64,000 bases of DNA. Origin: Bacteroidales bacterium (GTDB lineage: Bacteria; Bacteroidota; Bacteroidia; Bacteroidales; TTA-H9). Where the stretch lies: positions 33,896-97,895 of the forward strand of contig JAUSOY010000081.1 of NCBI GenBank assembly GCA_030656615.1, written 5' to 3'. The notes beneath the pieces are model-generated. The model made no database searches and was not told where the DNA came from. It saw nothing but the letters and a program-made list of their open reading frames with translations. Positions 49,425-59,710 of the stretch are shown piece after piece. Numbering within the stretch: the stretch's first letter is position 1; each line of letters starts with the position of its first letter. The translations under genes were made by a program, and so were the position numbers.

Positions 49425-50333
49425 ATGCGCTACTTCTTACTGTTTATTGTATGGTTTTCATCCATTGCATCGTTTGCCCAATCAGAAGACAAGCTTACTG
49501 ACAGCCTGGCCCGACTATCGGCCAGGATTTATCAACCGGGAAGTGATGAAGCTAAAATGGAAGCCTCCTCGAAATTTCGTGATGCATTACTGGTCTATTG
49601 CCAAAGCAATAAAGCTTTTAAAACCAGCCTTTCAAAAATTAAGTCGCTGGGAATATTACAATCTCCCGCAGCAGAAATTTCAATTCTTAATTGGAATATT
49701 CCGATTGCTGGCGGAAAACATTTTTATCAAGGCATTCTTTTTCAACAAATTAACGACGCACTGAAGCACTGGTATTTAAACGATAGCAGCGAAATCATTG
49801 CTCAGCCATCTACCGTCGCTCTCGGTCCACAAAATTGGTACGGTGCACTTTATTACAGCATTATTCCTTCCTCTGAAAAAAAAATAACGTTCTATACCCT
49901 GTTGGGATGGGATGGGAATAATCTTCAGGTTGCCCGAAAAATTATCGACATCCTTTGGTTTGATGAAAGCGGAAATCCTGTATTTGGTAAACAGGTATTT
50001 GGCGGCAAGCGCGACTATCGGATAATTTACGAATATGCTCAGGGAGCGTCTTTCGCATTACGGTATGATGAGCAGGCGTATTACAGGAAAAGATGGTGGT
50101 CAAGAAAACCAGTACAATACAGTAGGATGATGATTTTACATAACCGTTTGGTATCGTCAACCAACTCAGGAAAAAGCCTTCCTCAATTCGTATTTCCTGC
50201 CGGAAATATTCTCGATGCCTGGATTCAGGAAAATGGAAAATGGAAATTCATACGCGATGTGGATGCACGCAATCCGGAAAGTTTACAAGACAAAAATCCA
50301 GCGAAACCACCACAACAAGGATTAAAACCCTGA
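49425..50333 (+). CDS. Conserved secreted protein of unknown function
   Basis: Signal peptide MRYFLLFIVWFSSIASFAQ; ORF track start is too far upstream; ATG 49425 in frame with stop 50333. Confidence 0.7.
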   Translation: MRYFLLFIVWFSSIASFAQSEDKLTDSLARLSARIYQPGSDEAKMEASSKFRDALLVYCQSNKAFKTSLSKIKSLGILQSPAAEISILNWNIPIAGGKHFYQGILFQQINDALKHWYLNDSSEIIAQPSTVALGPQNWYGALYYSIIPSSEKKITFYTLLGWDGNNLQVARKIIDILWFDESGNPVFGKQVFGGKRDYRIIYEYAQGASFALRYDEQAYYRKRWWSRKPVQYSRMMILHNRLVSSTNSGKSLPQFVFPAGNILDAWIQENGKWKFIRDVDARNPESLQDKNPAKPPQQGLKP

Positions 50334-50385
50334 AAAAATTCAAAACAATTGTAGTTTCGCATTGTTATTTGAAGAATTTTAAACC

Positions 50386-51123
50386 ATGTCCACCATTCGC
50401 ATCGCTGCCGTATCCTATATTAATACGTATCCTTTTGTAGAAGGATTAACAGCCTCAGGCCTTCTTCCGGATGCCCGGCTTATTCTGGATGTTCCATCAG
50501 CCTGTGCAAGGTCTTTTGCTGAAAAAACCTGTGATATCGCTTTGCTTCCGGTGGGGGCAATGCAAAAAGAAGATCTGAAATCGCTTATCGGAATCCATTG
50601 CCTTGGTACCAATGGAGGCGTAAAAACGGTGGTTTTGCTATCGAATACACCAATACATCGCATTAAGTCAATAAAACTAGATAGCGATTCGAGTACCTCG
50701 GTTCAACTGGTTCGGATACTTGCCGAAAATTACTGGATAATCAATCCGGAATTTATCCCGGCCGATAATTATCATGTAAATGCAGGTGAAGGAATTGTAC
50801 TGATTGGAGATAAGGTTTTTTCGCTCAAAGATCGTTATGAATTTTGTTATGACTTATCCGATGAATGGCTGGCGTATAGTCGTTTACCCTTCGTATTCGC
50901 CGTGTGGGCAAAAACAAAACCAATAGATTCTGATTTTGAAGAACGTTTTAATAATGCTTTATCCTATGGTATTTCACGCATTCCACACCTCCACGAAAAA
51001 TACGACAAGCGTGGATTAAGTAATGCGGAGATGGAAAACTACCTGACTCATGCCATGAATTACACCTTAGACGATAAAAAGATGGAAGCCCTTTCACTTT
51101 TTTTAGATAAAAAAAGGGGGTGA
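50386..51123 (+). CDS. mqnA: Menaquinone biosynthesis protein, futalosine pathway (MqnA-like)
   Basis: IRIAAVSYINTYPFVEGL, DVPSACARSFAEKTCDIALLPVGAM, RLPFVFAVWAKTK. Confidence 0.85.
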   Translation: MSTIRIAAVSYINTYPFVEGLTASGLLPDARLILDVPSACARSFAEKTCDIALLPVGAMQKEDLKSLIGIHCLGTNGGVKTVVLLSNTPIHRIKSIKLDSDSSTSVQLVRILAENYWIINPEFIPADNYHVNAGEGIVLIGDKVFSLKDRYEFCYDLSDEWLAYSRLPFVFAVWAKTKPIDSDFEERFNNALSYGISRIPHLHEKYDKRGLSNAEMENYLTHAMNYTLDDKKMEALSLFLDKKRG

Positions 51124-51137
51124 ATAAATCCACCCCC
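51116..51137 (-). terminator. Strong intrinsic terminator for the sigma/anti-sigma operon, overlapping the mqnA 3' end
   Basis: Minus strand GGGGGTG-N8-CACCCCC followed by TTTTTTT. Confidence 0.8.
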
Positions 51138-51164
51138 GAAACAAACAAAACTATCCACTCAAAA

Positions 51165-51641
51165 CTATTTTTTTTCCTTCGATGCACGACGGTCTGATCG
51201 TAACTGATCGAGCAACTGTCTTTTAAATTCCATTTCAACATATTGAAGTCTAACTACTTTTGCCGATGGAATTACCTTTTTCAGCTTTGTGGTAAAGTCT
51301 TTTTCCAGATCGAGCATTCTTTGCATCACCTGAAAATGTTCTTCAATCATTTTATCGGCATCATCATTGGTAAGCTGTGAAAAATCAGGATGTTTACCAT
51401 GAACAACCTTATTTACACGACCCTTCTGAATTTCTTCCTTCTTGTTTTCAAAATCGTTATATAATGGCCAGAAATTTTGTGATTCTTCCGTCGACAATTC
51501 CAATTTCTGAGTAATGAAGGCCACTTTCTGAGAATAAATTTGTTCTTTTCTTTTTTCCCAGCCTTCTCCTTTTTCTTTCTGTGCTATACCCGACAACGCT
51601 ATACAAACCGCCGTCAGAGTGAAAAAAAGTTTTCTAATCAT
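51165..51641 (-). CDS. Periplasmic Spy/CpxP-like helical protein
   Basis: Signal peptide MIRKLFFTLTAVCIALSGIAQ; LELSTEESQNFWPLYNDFENKKEEIQKG; likely start 51641. Confidence 0.7.
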   Translation of the reverse strand: MIRKLFFTLTAVCIALSGIAQKEKGEGWEKRKEQIYSQKVAFITQKLELSTEESQNFWPLYNDFENKKEEIQKGRVNKVVHGKHPDFSQLTNDDADKMIEEHFQVMQRMLDLEKDFTTKLKKVIPSAKVVRLQYVEMEFKRQLLDQLRSDRRASKEKK

Positions 51642-51671
51642 TTTATATTGCTCTTTTGATTTACACATTTG

Positions 51672-52148
51672 CTACTCCGAATAAACTAGCTCCATGTTTA
51701 CTTTTTCGAGAATCAGATAATCAATAATATCATCATCCGTAATACTGGTCAGATTAACAAATCCTTCAGCATTTCCAGGCGAATTTACATCATTTAAAAG
51801 GGATTCCACCAACATTTCTTCCGAGTAATCCGATATCAGTGCCTGATTAATAATATCACTATTGGCAATGGGCGAGATAGTATTGGCGGATGGGTTAAGA
51901 TTAAAAAAGTAGGTCATTCCAACAATCAGGAATAATACGGCTGCCGCAGAGAAATATACAACCGGGCGAAAAAACCAATCGAATATTGAGTGTTTTGTAT
52001 GCACCGGAACGCTCTGAATTCTTGTTTGAATTTGAGAAGGCAATGATTCAAAATAATTTTCCGGCGTACGGAATGGATTATGATCGCCCGCCAGGCTTCG
52101 TAACCGCTGATCAATCTTCGAATCTGTATGTGCTTTATCGTCTTTCAT
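51672..52148 (-). CDS. Putative anti-sigma factor, single-TM
   Basis: Central TM FFRPVVYFSAAAVLFLIVGMTYFF; position directly downstream of ECF sigma gene. Confidence 0.65.
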   Translation of the reverse strand: MKDDKAHTDSKIDQRLRSLAGDHNPFRTPENYFESLPSQIQTRIQSVPVHTKHSIFDWFFRPVVYFSAAAVLFLIVGMTYFFNLNPSANTISPIANSDIINQALISDYSEEMLVESLLNDVNSPGNAEGFVNLTSITDDDIIDYLILEKVNMELVYSE

Positions 52149-52180
52149 CTTGTTCTTTGATAACCAAAAACATAATAGGT

Positions 52181-52783
52181 TTAATTTGAATCCAGATAAG
52201 CTTCAATTTTTCTTACCGCATGATGGTATGAGGCCTTTAACGCGCCGACAGAAGTTCCCAAAATTCGGGAAATTTCTTCATACTTCATATGGTCATAATA
52301 TTTCATTTGAAAAACGAGCCTCTGCTTATCGGGTAAACGAAGCATGGCTTTTTGAAGTTTTTTTTCTATTTCATCACCCGAAAAAAAGTTATCATCAGTC
52401 AATTTATTTTCAAGGTTTTTCTGGATATCGATAAGTGGTAAAAACAATACCGTTCGTTTACGGCGAAGAAAACGCAAGGCCTCATTTGTTGCGATTCGAT
52501 ATATCCATGTATAAAGACTCGATTGTTCACGAAAATCTCCAATGTGTTTAAAAACCTTAATAAAAACATCCTGCACCAAATCATTTGCGTCATCATGCGA
52601 AATAACGATTCGCCTTACTAACCAGTAAAGCCTTTCCTGATACTGATGTACAAGCAGTCGGAAAGCATAATTTTTATGCTGTTCAGACCGAAGCATTTCA
52701 ATCAGTTCCTTTTCGTTTATTTCTGACAAATCTTTCGCGTTTATTGCTTCTAAGATACAACAACAAGGCGTAGGTTTAATCAA
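52181..52783 (-). CDS. ECF-type RNA polymerase sigma-70 factor
   Basis: DANDLVQDVFIKVFKHIGDFREQSSLYTWIYRIATNEALRFLRR; MKYYDHMKYEEISRILGTSVGALKASYHHAVRKI. Confidence 0.93.
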   Translation of the reverse strand: MIKPTPCCCILEAINAKDLSEINEKELIEMLRSEQHKNYAFRLLVHQYQERLYWLVRRIVISHDDANDLVQDVFIKVFKHIGDFREQSSLYTWIYRIATNEALRFLRRKRTVLFLPLIDIQKNLENKLTDDNFFSGDEIEKKLQKAMLRLPDKQRLVFQMKYYDHMKYEEISRILGTSVGALKASYHHAVRKIEAYLDSN

Positions 52784-52920
52784 CCGCCATTAATCCGCTT
52801 TATATCGCGAAAAAAAGAAAGCAATTCTAAGCCGTCAAAACAAAAAAAACCTGTAGGTTTGATTTCGATTTACGGAAATAGATTACACGCCGGGGATGAT
52901 TCCGGACAATAAAACAATAC

Positions 52921-55848
52921 ATGAGGTTGAGCAAATTTTTAATTCGTTTATTCATAGTGGTATCCCCTATTTTGTGGAGTGGTGGTGTATTGGCACAAAA
53001 GGTTTCAAAAAACGATTCGGACAAATGGGCCGATTCTGTCATGCTGGGAATGAGCAACAAAGATAAATTCGGGCAATTGCTCATGATTCGTACTTACTCC
53101 AATAAAGACGAAAAATACTATCGTAAAATAGATAGTCTGGTCGCAAAATATGGTATTGGTGGACTCACTTTTTTTCAAGGCGGACCCGTTAGGCAGGCCA
53201 TACTGATCAATCGCTGGCAAAATCTGGCCAAAATTCCATTACTCATCAGTATCGATGCAGAAAATGGTTTGGGGATGCGCCTCGACTCCTGTTTTTCTTT
53301 CCCGGCTAATATGACCATGGGAGCTTTAACGAACGACAGCCTTATTTATCAGAGTGGTGAAGCCATCGGAAAACAATGTCGCAGGTTGGGAATTCATCTC
53401 AATTTTGCTCCTGTTGCCGATATCAATAATAATCCGGCCAATCCGGTGATAAATACCCGATCGTTTGGCGAACAGGCCGAACGAGTTGCCGATAAAAGTC
53501 TGGCTTATACACTTGGTCTTCAAAATACCGGGGTAATGGCAACTGCCAAACATTTTCCAGGACACGGTGACACCGATTCCGACAGCCATTATACCTTACC
53601 CCTCATTAACAAGCCTGCCCGGGAAATTCTCAAAACAGAACTCCATCCATTTAAAACTTTGTCGAAAGCCAATATTGCAGCCGTTATGGTGGCTCACCTT
53701 TTTGTGCCTTCGCTCGACCCAACTCCAAACCTCCCTTCTACCCTTTCTCCGGTGATAGTTGATTATCTTTTACGCGATCAAATCAATTTCAAGGGATTAA
53801 TCATTACGGATGCCCTGGATATGCAAGGCATTACAAAATTTTTCAAACCTGGTGAAGCAGCACTAAAAGCCTTTTTGGCCGGGAATGATATTCTCTTGCT
53901 CCCACCTGATATTCCGGCTGCCATTGCCGGTTTACAATCTGCCTGCGATTCAGGCCTCATCAATCAGGAAAAACTTGACCAAAGCTGCCGTAAAATACTC
54001 ATCGCAAAGCACCAGCAGAAGTTGTATCAGTCAAGATTTATCAATACAAAAGACATTACTGCAGAGATAAACCCGCTTAGTAATCGGGTGCTATCTCGTC
54101 AGATCTACCAAAATGCTACAACCCTCGTTCACAATTCATTAAATCTATTACCTTTTGAAAGGCCCGATACATTGAAGATCGTGAGTATTTCGATAGGAAA
54201 TACAAACGGAAGCAGGTTTTTTGAACGACTAAAATCATACTTTGCCATACCATCAAATTTCAACAGTTTAAGTGAGCCGGACATCTCCGATGCCATGAAT
54301 AACGGGAATCTAATCGTATTAGACATTAACCTCCCGTCCATTTATAAGAATCAGAATTTTGGCATCGACTCGAAAACCATTACCGAAATACGCATTTTGG
54401 CCAATAAATATCCGGTAATACTGGTCATTTTCGGCAGCCCCTATTTCATCGAAAAATTCAACGAAAAAGACCCTTTTGCTGCGATCATCGTAGCCTATGA
54501 AAATAATTCTGATTGTCAGGGCCTGGCAGCGCAATGTCTGGCAGGGGCATTGCCTTTCAGAGGCCAGCTTCCGGTAAGCTCGGGCGAATGGTGTAAGGCT
54601 GGTTCAGGTATTCAGACCCCTGAGCAACAAAAGCTCCGTTTTATAATGCCCGAAGAAATAGGAATTCCGAATGCTGAACTTTCAAAAATTGATAAAATTG
54701 TTGAAAAAGGAATTAAAAATAAAGCCTATCCCGGATGTCAGGTATTATTGGCAAAAGATGGAAAAGTTTTCTATCATAAGGCATTTGGTCATCATACATA
54801 CGATAAAAATCAAGTGGTAAAAACGGATGATGTTTATGATCTTGCCTCTTTAACAAAAATCATGGCAAGTACTCCGGCCGTGATGGCCAATGAGCAGGCT
54901 GGGCTTATCGATCTTGATGAACCCATCCGTGAATATTTACCCAATCTCGAACACCGTGCTTTCCGGCGTCACAGTCTTCGCGAAATAATGGCACATCAGG
55001 CAGGTTACACCCCATGGATTCCCTTTTATACCAAAACTCTGAAAAACAATAAACCGTCACCGGAATATTATTCCAATTCCTTTTCCGAAAATTTTAATAT
55101 TGAAGTGAGTGAAAACCTATTTCTTCGCAGCGATATGCGCGATACGATTTACCAATGGATCGACGAATCGACGGTGAAAGATGCCGGAAAATATTTGTAC
55201 AGCGATCTGGGATTTATCATGATTAAACCCTTAATCGAAAATATTACCGGAATGGATTTTGCTGGTTTTCTTCAGTGGCAGTTTTATTCTCCCCTGGGTC
55301 TGCGTACCTTGGGATTTAAACCATTGCAACGCATAGACAGCAGCCGCATCATTCCAACCGAGCACGATACAATATTCAGGGGAAGAGTTTTAAAAGGATA
55401 TGTACACGATCCGGCAGCAGCAATGCTTGGCGGGGTTTCTGGTCATGCCGGACTTTTCTCTGATGCGCTGGATGTTGCCATAATGATTCAGATGTATCTA
55501 TGGAAAGGATATTACGGAGTGCATCAGATAATCGATACGGCCATTATCGAAAAATATACTTCCCGTGCTTTTCCGAATGGGGAAAACCGGCGTGGAATAG
55601 GCTTTGATAAACCCCTGCCTGTAGGAAAAAAATCGGTGCATGTTTGTGCCGCCGCTTCTCAGCAAAGTTTCGGACATTCAGGATTCACCGGTACATATAC
55701 CTGGGCAGATCCTGAAAACGGCCTGCTTTATGTATTCCTCAGCAATCGGGTATATCCGGATGCATCTAATAATGCACTGAATATGATGAACATACGAACA
55801 GAAATTCATCAGGCAGCCTATGAAATCCTTCAAAAACATTGTAAATAA
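52921..55848 (+). CDS. GH3 (NagZ-like) - class C beta-lactamase-like serine hydrolase fusion
   Basis: KHFPGHGDTDSDSHYTLP, GLIITDALDMQGI; C-terminal LASLTKIMASTPAVM (SxxK), YSDLGF, GHSGFTGTYTWADP. Confidence 0.92.
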   Translation: MRLSKFLIRLFIVVSPILWSGGVLAQKVSKNDSDKWADSVMLGMSNKDKFGQLLMIRTYSNKDEKYYRKIDSLVAKYGIGGLTFFQGGPVRQAILINRWQNLAKIPLLISIDAENGLGMRLDSCFSFPANMTMGALTNDSLIYQSGEAIGKQCRRLGIHLNFAPVADINNNPANPVINTRSFGEQAERVADKSLAYTLGLQNTGVMATAKHFPGHGDTDSDSHYTLPLINKPAREILKTELHPFKTLSKANIAAVMVAHLFVPSLDPTPNLPSTLSPVIVDYLLRDQINFKGLIITDALDMQGITKFFKPGEAALKAFLAGNDILLLPPDIPAAIAGLQSACDSGLINQEKLDQSCRKILIAKHQQKLYQSRFINTKDITAEINPLSNRVLSRQIYQNATTLVHNSLNLLPFERPDTLKIVSISIGNTNGSRFFERLKSYFAIPSNFNSLSEPDISDAMNNGNLIVLDINLPSIYKNQNFGIDSKTITEIRILANKYPVILVIFGSPYFIEKFNEKDPFAAIIVAYENNSDCQGLAAQCLAGALPFRGQLPVSSGEWCKAGSGIQTPEQQKLRFIMPEEIGIPNAELSKIDKIVEKGIKNKAYPGCQVLLAKDGKVFYHKAFGHHTYDKNQVVKTDDVYDLASLTKIMASTPAVMANEQAGLIDLDEPIREYLPNLEHRAFRRHSLREIMAHQAGYTPWIPFYTKTLKNNKPSPEYYSNSFSENFNIEVSENLFLRSDMRDTIYQWIDESTVKDAGKYLYSDLGFIMIKPLIENITGMDFAGFLQWQFYSPLGLRTLGFKPLQRIDSSRIIPTEHDTIFRGRVLKGYVHDPAAAMLGGVSGHAGLFSDALDVAIMIQMYLWKGYYGVHQIIDTAIIEKYTSRAFPNGENRRGIGFDKPLPVGKKSVHVCAAASQQSFGHSGFTGTYTWADPENGLLYVFLSNRVYPDASNNALNMMNIRTEIHQAAYEILQKHCK

Positions 55849-55896
55849 CCAAAAAACAAAAACTCAAATGGATTGTTTTGAAATAATTATCCTTAT

Positions 55897-56793
55897 ATGA
55901 GTACAAAAGACGTCCATTCGAACCATACACAACGAAACAGGCTTCTGTGGGCATTCGGTATAAACCTGATAATCGCTCTGGCTGAAGTTGCTGGCGGTAT
56001 TTTTTCCAATTCGCTGGCACTTATCTCTGATGCTTTTCATAATGTTGGCGATTCGCTGGCGATACTGCTGAGCTATTTTGCCATATTACTTGTCGCCAAA
56101 CCCGTAAGCAAACTAAAGACCTTTGGAAATAAAAGGGCGGAAATACTCATCGCCTTGTTTAATGCAGCTGCTTTAACCGGTATTTGTCTTTTTCTAATCA
56201 TAGAAGCCATCGAACGTTTTATGAACCCCTCACCCATCAGCGGTGGTATTATGTTATGGGTAGCGGTAATCGGTCTTGTAGGAAATCTTGTGGCAGTTTT
56301 CATTCTTCACCAAAATCATAAAGATAGCTTAAACATCAAATCAGCATATCTTCATTTGATGGGCGATACCTTATCTTCGGTAGCGGTAGTGGCCGGAAGC
56401 ATTCTTATTCTATGGAAAGGTATTTATTGGATCGATCCACTCATCACCATTATCATCAGCATTTATATTATCATCGGAGCTTATGAAATTATCAAACAAA
56501 CGGTGCATATTCTGATGCAAGGCGTACCTGAAGGATACGATTTAAAAGAAATTAAAAACGGCCTCGAAAAACATGATTTGGTAGAAAGCATACATCATGT
56601 ACATTTGTGGATGCTTAACGAGAGTCAGATACACTTCGAATGCCATGCCATGTTAATTCAGGATATGGCCTTAAGCAGTGCCCAGTCTGTTAAGCAGGAA
56701 CTAACAGATATTCTCGAAAAAAAATATCATATTAACCATGTTACTATTCAACTCGAAATAAACGATTGCTCCGAGAAAAACCTACATTATTAA
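55897..56793 (+). CDS. Cation diffusion facilitator family transporter (CzcD/ZitB-like)
   Basis: AFGINLIIALAEVAGGIFSNSLALISDAFHNVGDSLAILLSYFAI; HLMGDTLSSVAVVAG. Confidence 0.93.
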   Translation: MSTKDVHSNHTQRNRLLWAFGINLIIALAEVAGGIFSNSLALISDAFHNVGDSLAILLSYFAILLVAKPVSKLKTFGNKRAEILIALFNAAALTGICLFLIIEAIERFMNPSPISGGIMLWVAVIGLVGNLVAVFILHQNHKDSLNIKSAYLHLMGDTLSSVAVVAGSILILWKGIYWIDPLITIIISIYIIIGAYEIIKQTVHILMQGVPEGYDLKEIKNGLEKHDLVESIHHVHLWMLNESQIHFECHAMLIQDMALSSAQSVKQELTDILEKKYHINHVTIQLEINDCSEKNLHY

Positions 56794-56809
56794 TCTAAGT
56801 AAACATTCA

Positions 56810-57631
56810 ATGAAACAAGGAACTAAATCGACACTACTATGGGTACTTGCGGTACTTCTGATGTGCTTTATGGCTGTATATCAAAGGCTAACCGGCCCTA
56901 CGCATCCCGAACGTGGCAAGGCAGTAATCAACAATACGGACGTAAAATTCAAACTTTTACGAAGCCAGGGTGGAATTATAGATGCTCCGGTAAAAATAAA
57001 AGTAGCTGATACAGCCATACGTGGAGAAGTAAAATACCGCCTCTTTAATACCGATAGCGAATGGGTCAGTTTAATGATGATACGCGAAGGCGAATTCCTC
57101 ACCGCATTTCTACCAAATCAACCACCGGCCGGTAAGCTTGAATATTCGGTCAATTTGTATCATGATATCGAATCGGTTAGCTTAACGGAGCAACCGGTAG
57201 TTATTCGTTACAAGGGTCACGTTCCTGAATACATTCTGTATCCACATATATTACTGATGTTCCTTGCCATGGTTTTTAGTATGCGTGCCGGACTGGAAGC
57301 AATGGTTAACGGACCCTCCGCGTACATGCAGGCAAAATTCACCCTGATTTTCCTGATCATCGGCGGGCTTATTCTTGGCCCAACGGTACAATATTTTGCC
57401 TTCGGTGAATGGTGGACTGGCTGGCCCTTAGGCAGCGATTTGACCGATAATAAAACAGCCGTTGCTGTTTTAGGCTGGATAGTGGCATTCGTTAAGCTAC
57501 GTAAAAATCCAAAGCATCGTACCTGGGTTATTGTGGCCTGCCTGGTTTTGCTGGCCGTTTATCTAATTCCGCACAGCATGTTTGGCTCAGAACTCGATTA
57601 TAATACCGGACAAATTAATACCGGAAAATAA
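56810..57631 (+). CDS. Conserved membrane protein of unknown function
   Basis: 273 aa with N-terminal TM, extracytoplasmic beta-rich part and C-terminal TMs. Confidence 0.65.
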   Translation: MKQGTKSTLLWVLAVLLMCFMAVYQRLTGPTHPERGKAVINNTDVKFKLLRSQGGIIDAPVKIKVADTAIRGEVKYRLFNTDSEWVSLMMIREGEFLTAFLPNQPPAGKLEYSVNLYHDIESVSLTEQPVVIRYKGHVPEYILYPHILLMFLAMVFSMRAGLEAMVNGPSAYMQAKFTLIFLIIGGLILGPTVQYFAFGEWWTGWPLGSDLTDNKTAVAVLGWIVAFVKLRKNPKHRTWVIVACLVLLAVYLIPHSMFGSELDYNTGQINTGK

Positions 57632-57637
57632 AACTTT

Positions 57638-57664
57638 TTGGGCCGGCTGCCTTAGCCGGCCCAA
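57638..57664 (+). terminator. Intrinsic terminator
   Basis: Perfect 11-bp stem ttgggccggct-gcctt-agccggcccaa with T-rich tail. Confidence 0.75.
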
Positions 57665-57678
57665 TTTATTTCTATTCT

Positions 57679-58293
57679 ATGACATTAATTATCATTGCAT
57701 TAACTTCCATCATCTCTCTCCTTGCTTTTTCTCAAAGAGATTTATTTGCTCGTCTTCAATTCAATGCATACCTGATTAAAAACAGTAATCAGAGTTGGCG
57801 CTTCCTGAGCTACGGACTTATTCATGCCGACTGGGTTCATCTCATGGTCAATATGTTTGTTCTGTATTCTTTTGGACAAATCGTGGAAGCACATTATCAG
57901 ATATTGTTTGAAACTAAAGGCTTGTTTTACTTCGGCTTGCTGTATATTGGAAGCCTTGGGATGTCGGTAGTACCAGCCTATGGCAAGAATAAAGAAAATA
58001 TACATTATAATGCCGTGGGAGCCAGTGGTGCCGTTTCGGCCATTGTATTCACATCCATTCTGTTTCAGCCATTATCAAAAATCTATTTCTTTTTTATTCC
58101 GATAGGAATACCTGCCATCATATTTGGCATACTATATCTTTGGTACTCATGGTATATGTCGAAGAAAAACATCGATAATATAGGCCATGATGCACATTTT
58201 TGGGGGGCTATTTTTGGAATCGTTTTCACCATCGCAATAAAACCATCCATTATTCTCTATTTCTTTAATCAGATAACTTCTATTCTTCGATAA
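57679..58293 (+). CDS. Rhomboid family intramembrane serine protease
   Basis: HADWVHLMVNMFVLYSFG, GASGAVSAIVF (catalytic Ser), HDAHFWGAIFGIVF (catalytic His). Confidence 0.92.
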   Translation: MTLIIIALTSIISLLAFSQRDLFARLQFNAYLIKNSNQSWRFLSYGLIHADWVHLMVNMFVLYSFGQIVEAHYQILFETKGLFYFGLLYIGSLGMSVVPAYGKNKENIHYNAVGASGAVSAIVFTSILFQPLSKIYFFFIPIGIPAIIFGILYLWYSWYMSKKNIDNIGHDAHFWGAIFGIVFTIAIKPSIILYFFNQITSILR

Positions 58294-58358
58294 CATTTCC
58301 TTTTTGACCGATAGACTAAAAAAGCCTATTTTTGTATAAATCAAAAAATCTTTCCATC

Positions 58359-59054
58359 ATGACAAAAAAGACATTGATACTCGCGGGCCTCATGCTATTT
58401 ATTGGATTAACATCCATTTATGCCCAAAAAATTGGTTTTAAAGCAGGTTATAATTTCTCAAAACCAGTACTTAGCGGTGATGGAAGCGATGAATTTAAAA
58501 ACGCAACCGGTGTCCTGAGTGCAGGTACTTACGGTATATATATCAACAACAAAATTGCCCCATTCATTTCTCTTCAACTCGAAGGCAATTACGAACCACG
58601 CGGATTCAATTATAAATTCCCCGGTATAGATATTGGTGAAATAACCGGCATGGATATTTCCGGTGACTTTTACAGCCGAATGAACTATCTAACCATACCA
58701 GCATTAGTAAAAGTAAAAGTGCTGATGTTTCATGCAGAAGTCGGGCCATATATGTCTATACTTCTGAATGCCAATGAAGTAATGAAAGGAAGTGTAACCT
58801 TTAAAGATCCCATTACAGGGCAAAATATTACCGAAACGTATGATGAGGAAAATGATATTAAATCAGATCTTAAAGGCTCTGATTTCGGTATTGCTGTGGG
58901 TGCTGGTTTAACACAAAATATTGGCCCTATACAATTTATGGCGGGGATACGCTATATGCTGGGAATGTCGAATATCATCAAAGAACCAGAAGGCAACGAA
59001 TCGATGAAACACAACGTATTTACCATATACGCAGGCGTGGCATTTGGTTTATAG
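58359..59054 (+). CDS. Outer membrane beta-barrel protein (PorT/OmpW-like)
   Basis: Signal peptide MTKKTLILAGLMLFIGLTSIYAQ; KIGFKAGYNFSKP, IGPIQFMAGIRYMLGMSNI, terminal TIYAGVAFGL. Confidence 0.85.
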   Translation: MTKKTLILAGLMLFIGLTSIYAQKIGFKAGYNFSKPVLSGDGSDEFKNATGVLSAGTYGIYINNKIAPFISLQLEGNYEPRGFNYKFPGIDIGEITGMDISGDFYSRMNYLTIPALVKVKVLMFHAEVGPYMSILLNANEVMKGSVTFKDPITGQNITETYDEENDIKSDLKGSDFGIAVGAGLTQNIGPIQFMAGIRYMLGMSNIIKEPEGNESMKHNVFTIYAGVAFGL

Positions 59055-59141
59055 ACATTTTTGTTATGGATTTGCAAGTTCAAACCATTTCAAGGCTATA
59101 GAATGATGGCCTGATGGCTTAGCAGCGAAACAATTATTAAG

Positions 59142-59184
59142 GTGAGTATGATAGCGGTTGACAGAAACCGGAAATCATACTCAC
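59142..59184 (+). terminator. Intrinsic terminator
   Basis: gtgagtatgat...atcatactcac stem followed by T7. Confidence 0.7.
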
Positions 59185-59403
59185 TTTTTTTATGCTTTTT
59201 ATAAATATTCTATCCGACATCATTGCTTCATTTTTAAGCAAGATGCATTGATTATCACATATTTTAAATCAGTGACTGTTACTGATTAAATCATTGCTAA
59301 CCCAAGAGAGCCGTCTAAATTTATATGCTCCATAATACTGTTGGCGCAAATGGAAACCATTGAACTAATGAAAAAAACGATTTTAAACGAACGACCATTA
59401 AAT

Positions 59404-59467
59404 CACTTTAACCCAATTCGTATTTGATGATGCCGGAACAGGTCGATAAGCTGGCAGAAATCAATGC
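59404..59467 (+). pseudogene. Degenerate gene-fragment repeat, copy A
   Basis: cactttaaccc...gatgatgccggaacaggtcgataagctggcagaaatcaatgc aligns with copy B at 61046-61110; short frames MMPEQVDKLAEINADAALNFDKAKIH. Confidence 0.45.
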
Positions 59468-59710
59468 CGATGCCGCATTGAACTTCGATAAAGCGAAAAT
59501 TCATTAAACCATTTCTTATCCTATTTCTCGTACCGACCCAATTTTCTGAAACTGAGCAATATTTTTAATAAAAGCTTGTTTTTTCAAAACACTTTATTCA
59601 TAGCTTTGATACCGTTCTCATATGAGACGGAATTATACGGTGCACATATCCTTCCATTTTTGAAGGCTTAGGTGGGATAAAAGTGAATATATAAGCAAGT
59701 TAGCAGCAAA

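Noticed and set aside
49420-49425. Start codons of the LuxC-like and secreted-protein genes only 4 nt apart (divergent)
   Set aside because: The LuxC-like gene likely starts at 49360, which restores an ordinary small divergent promoter region.
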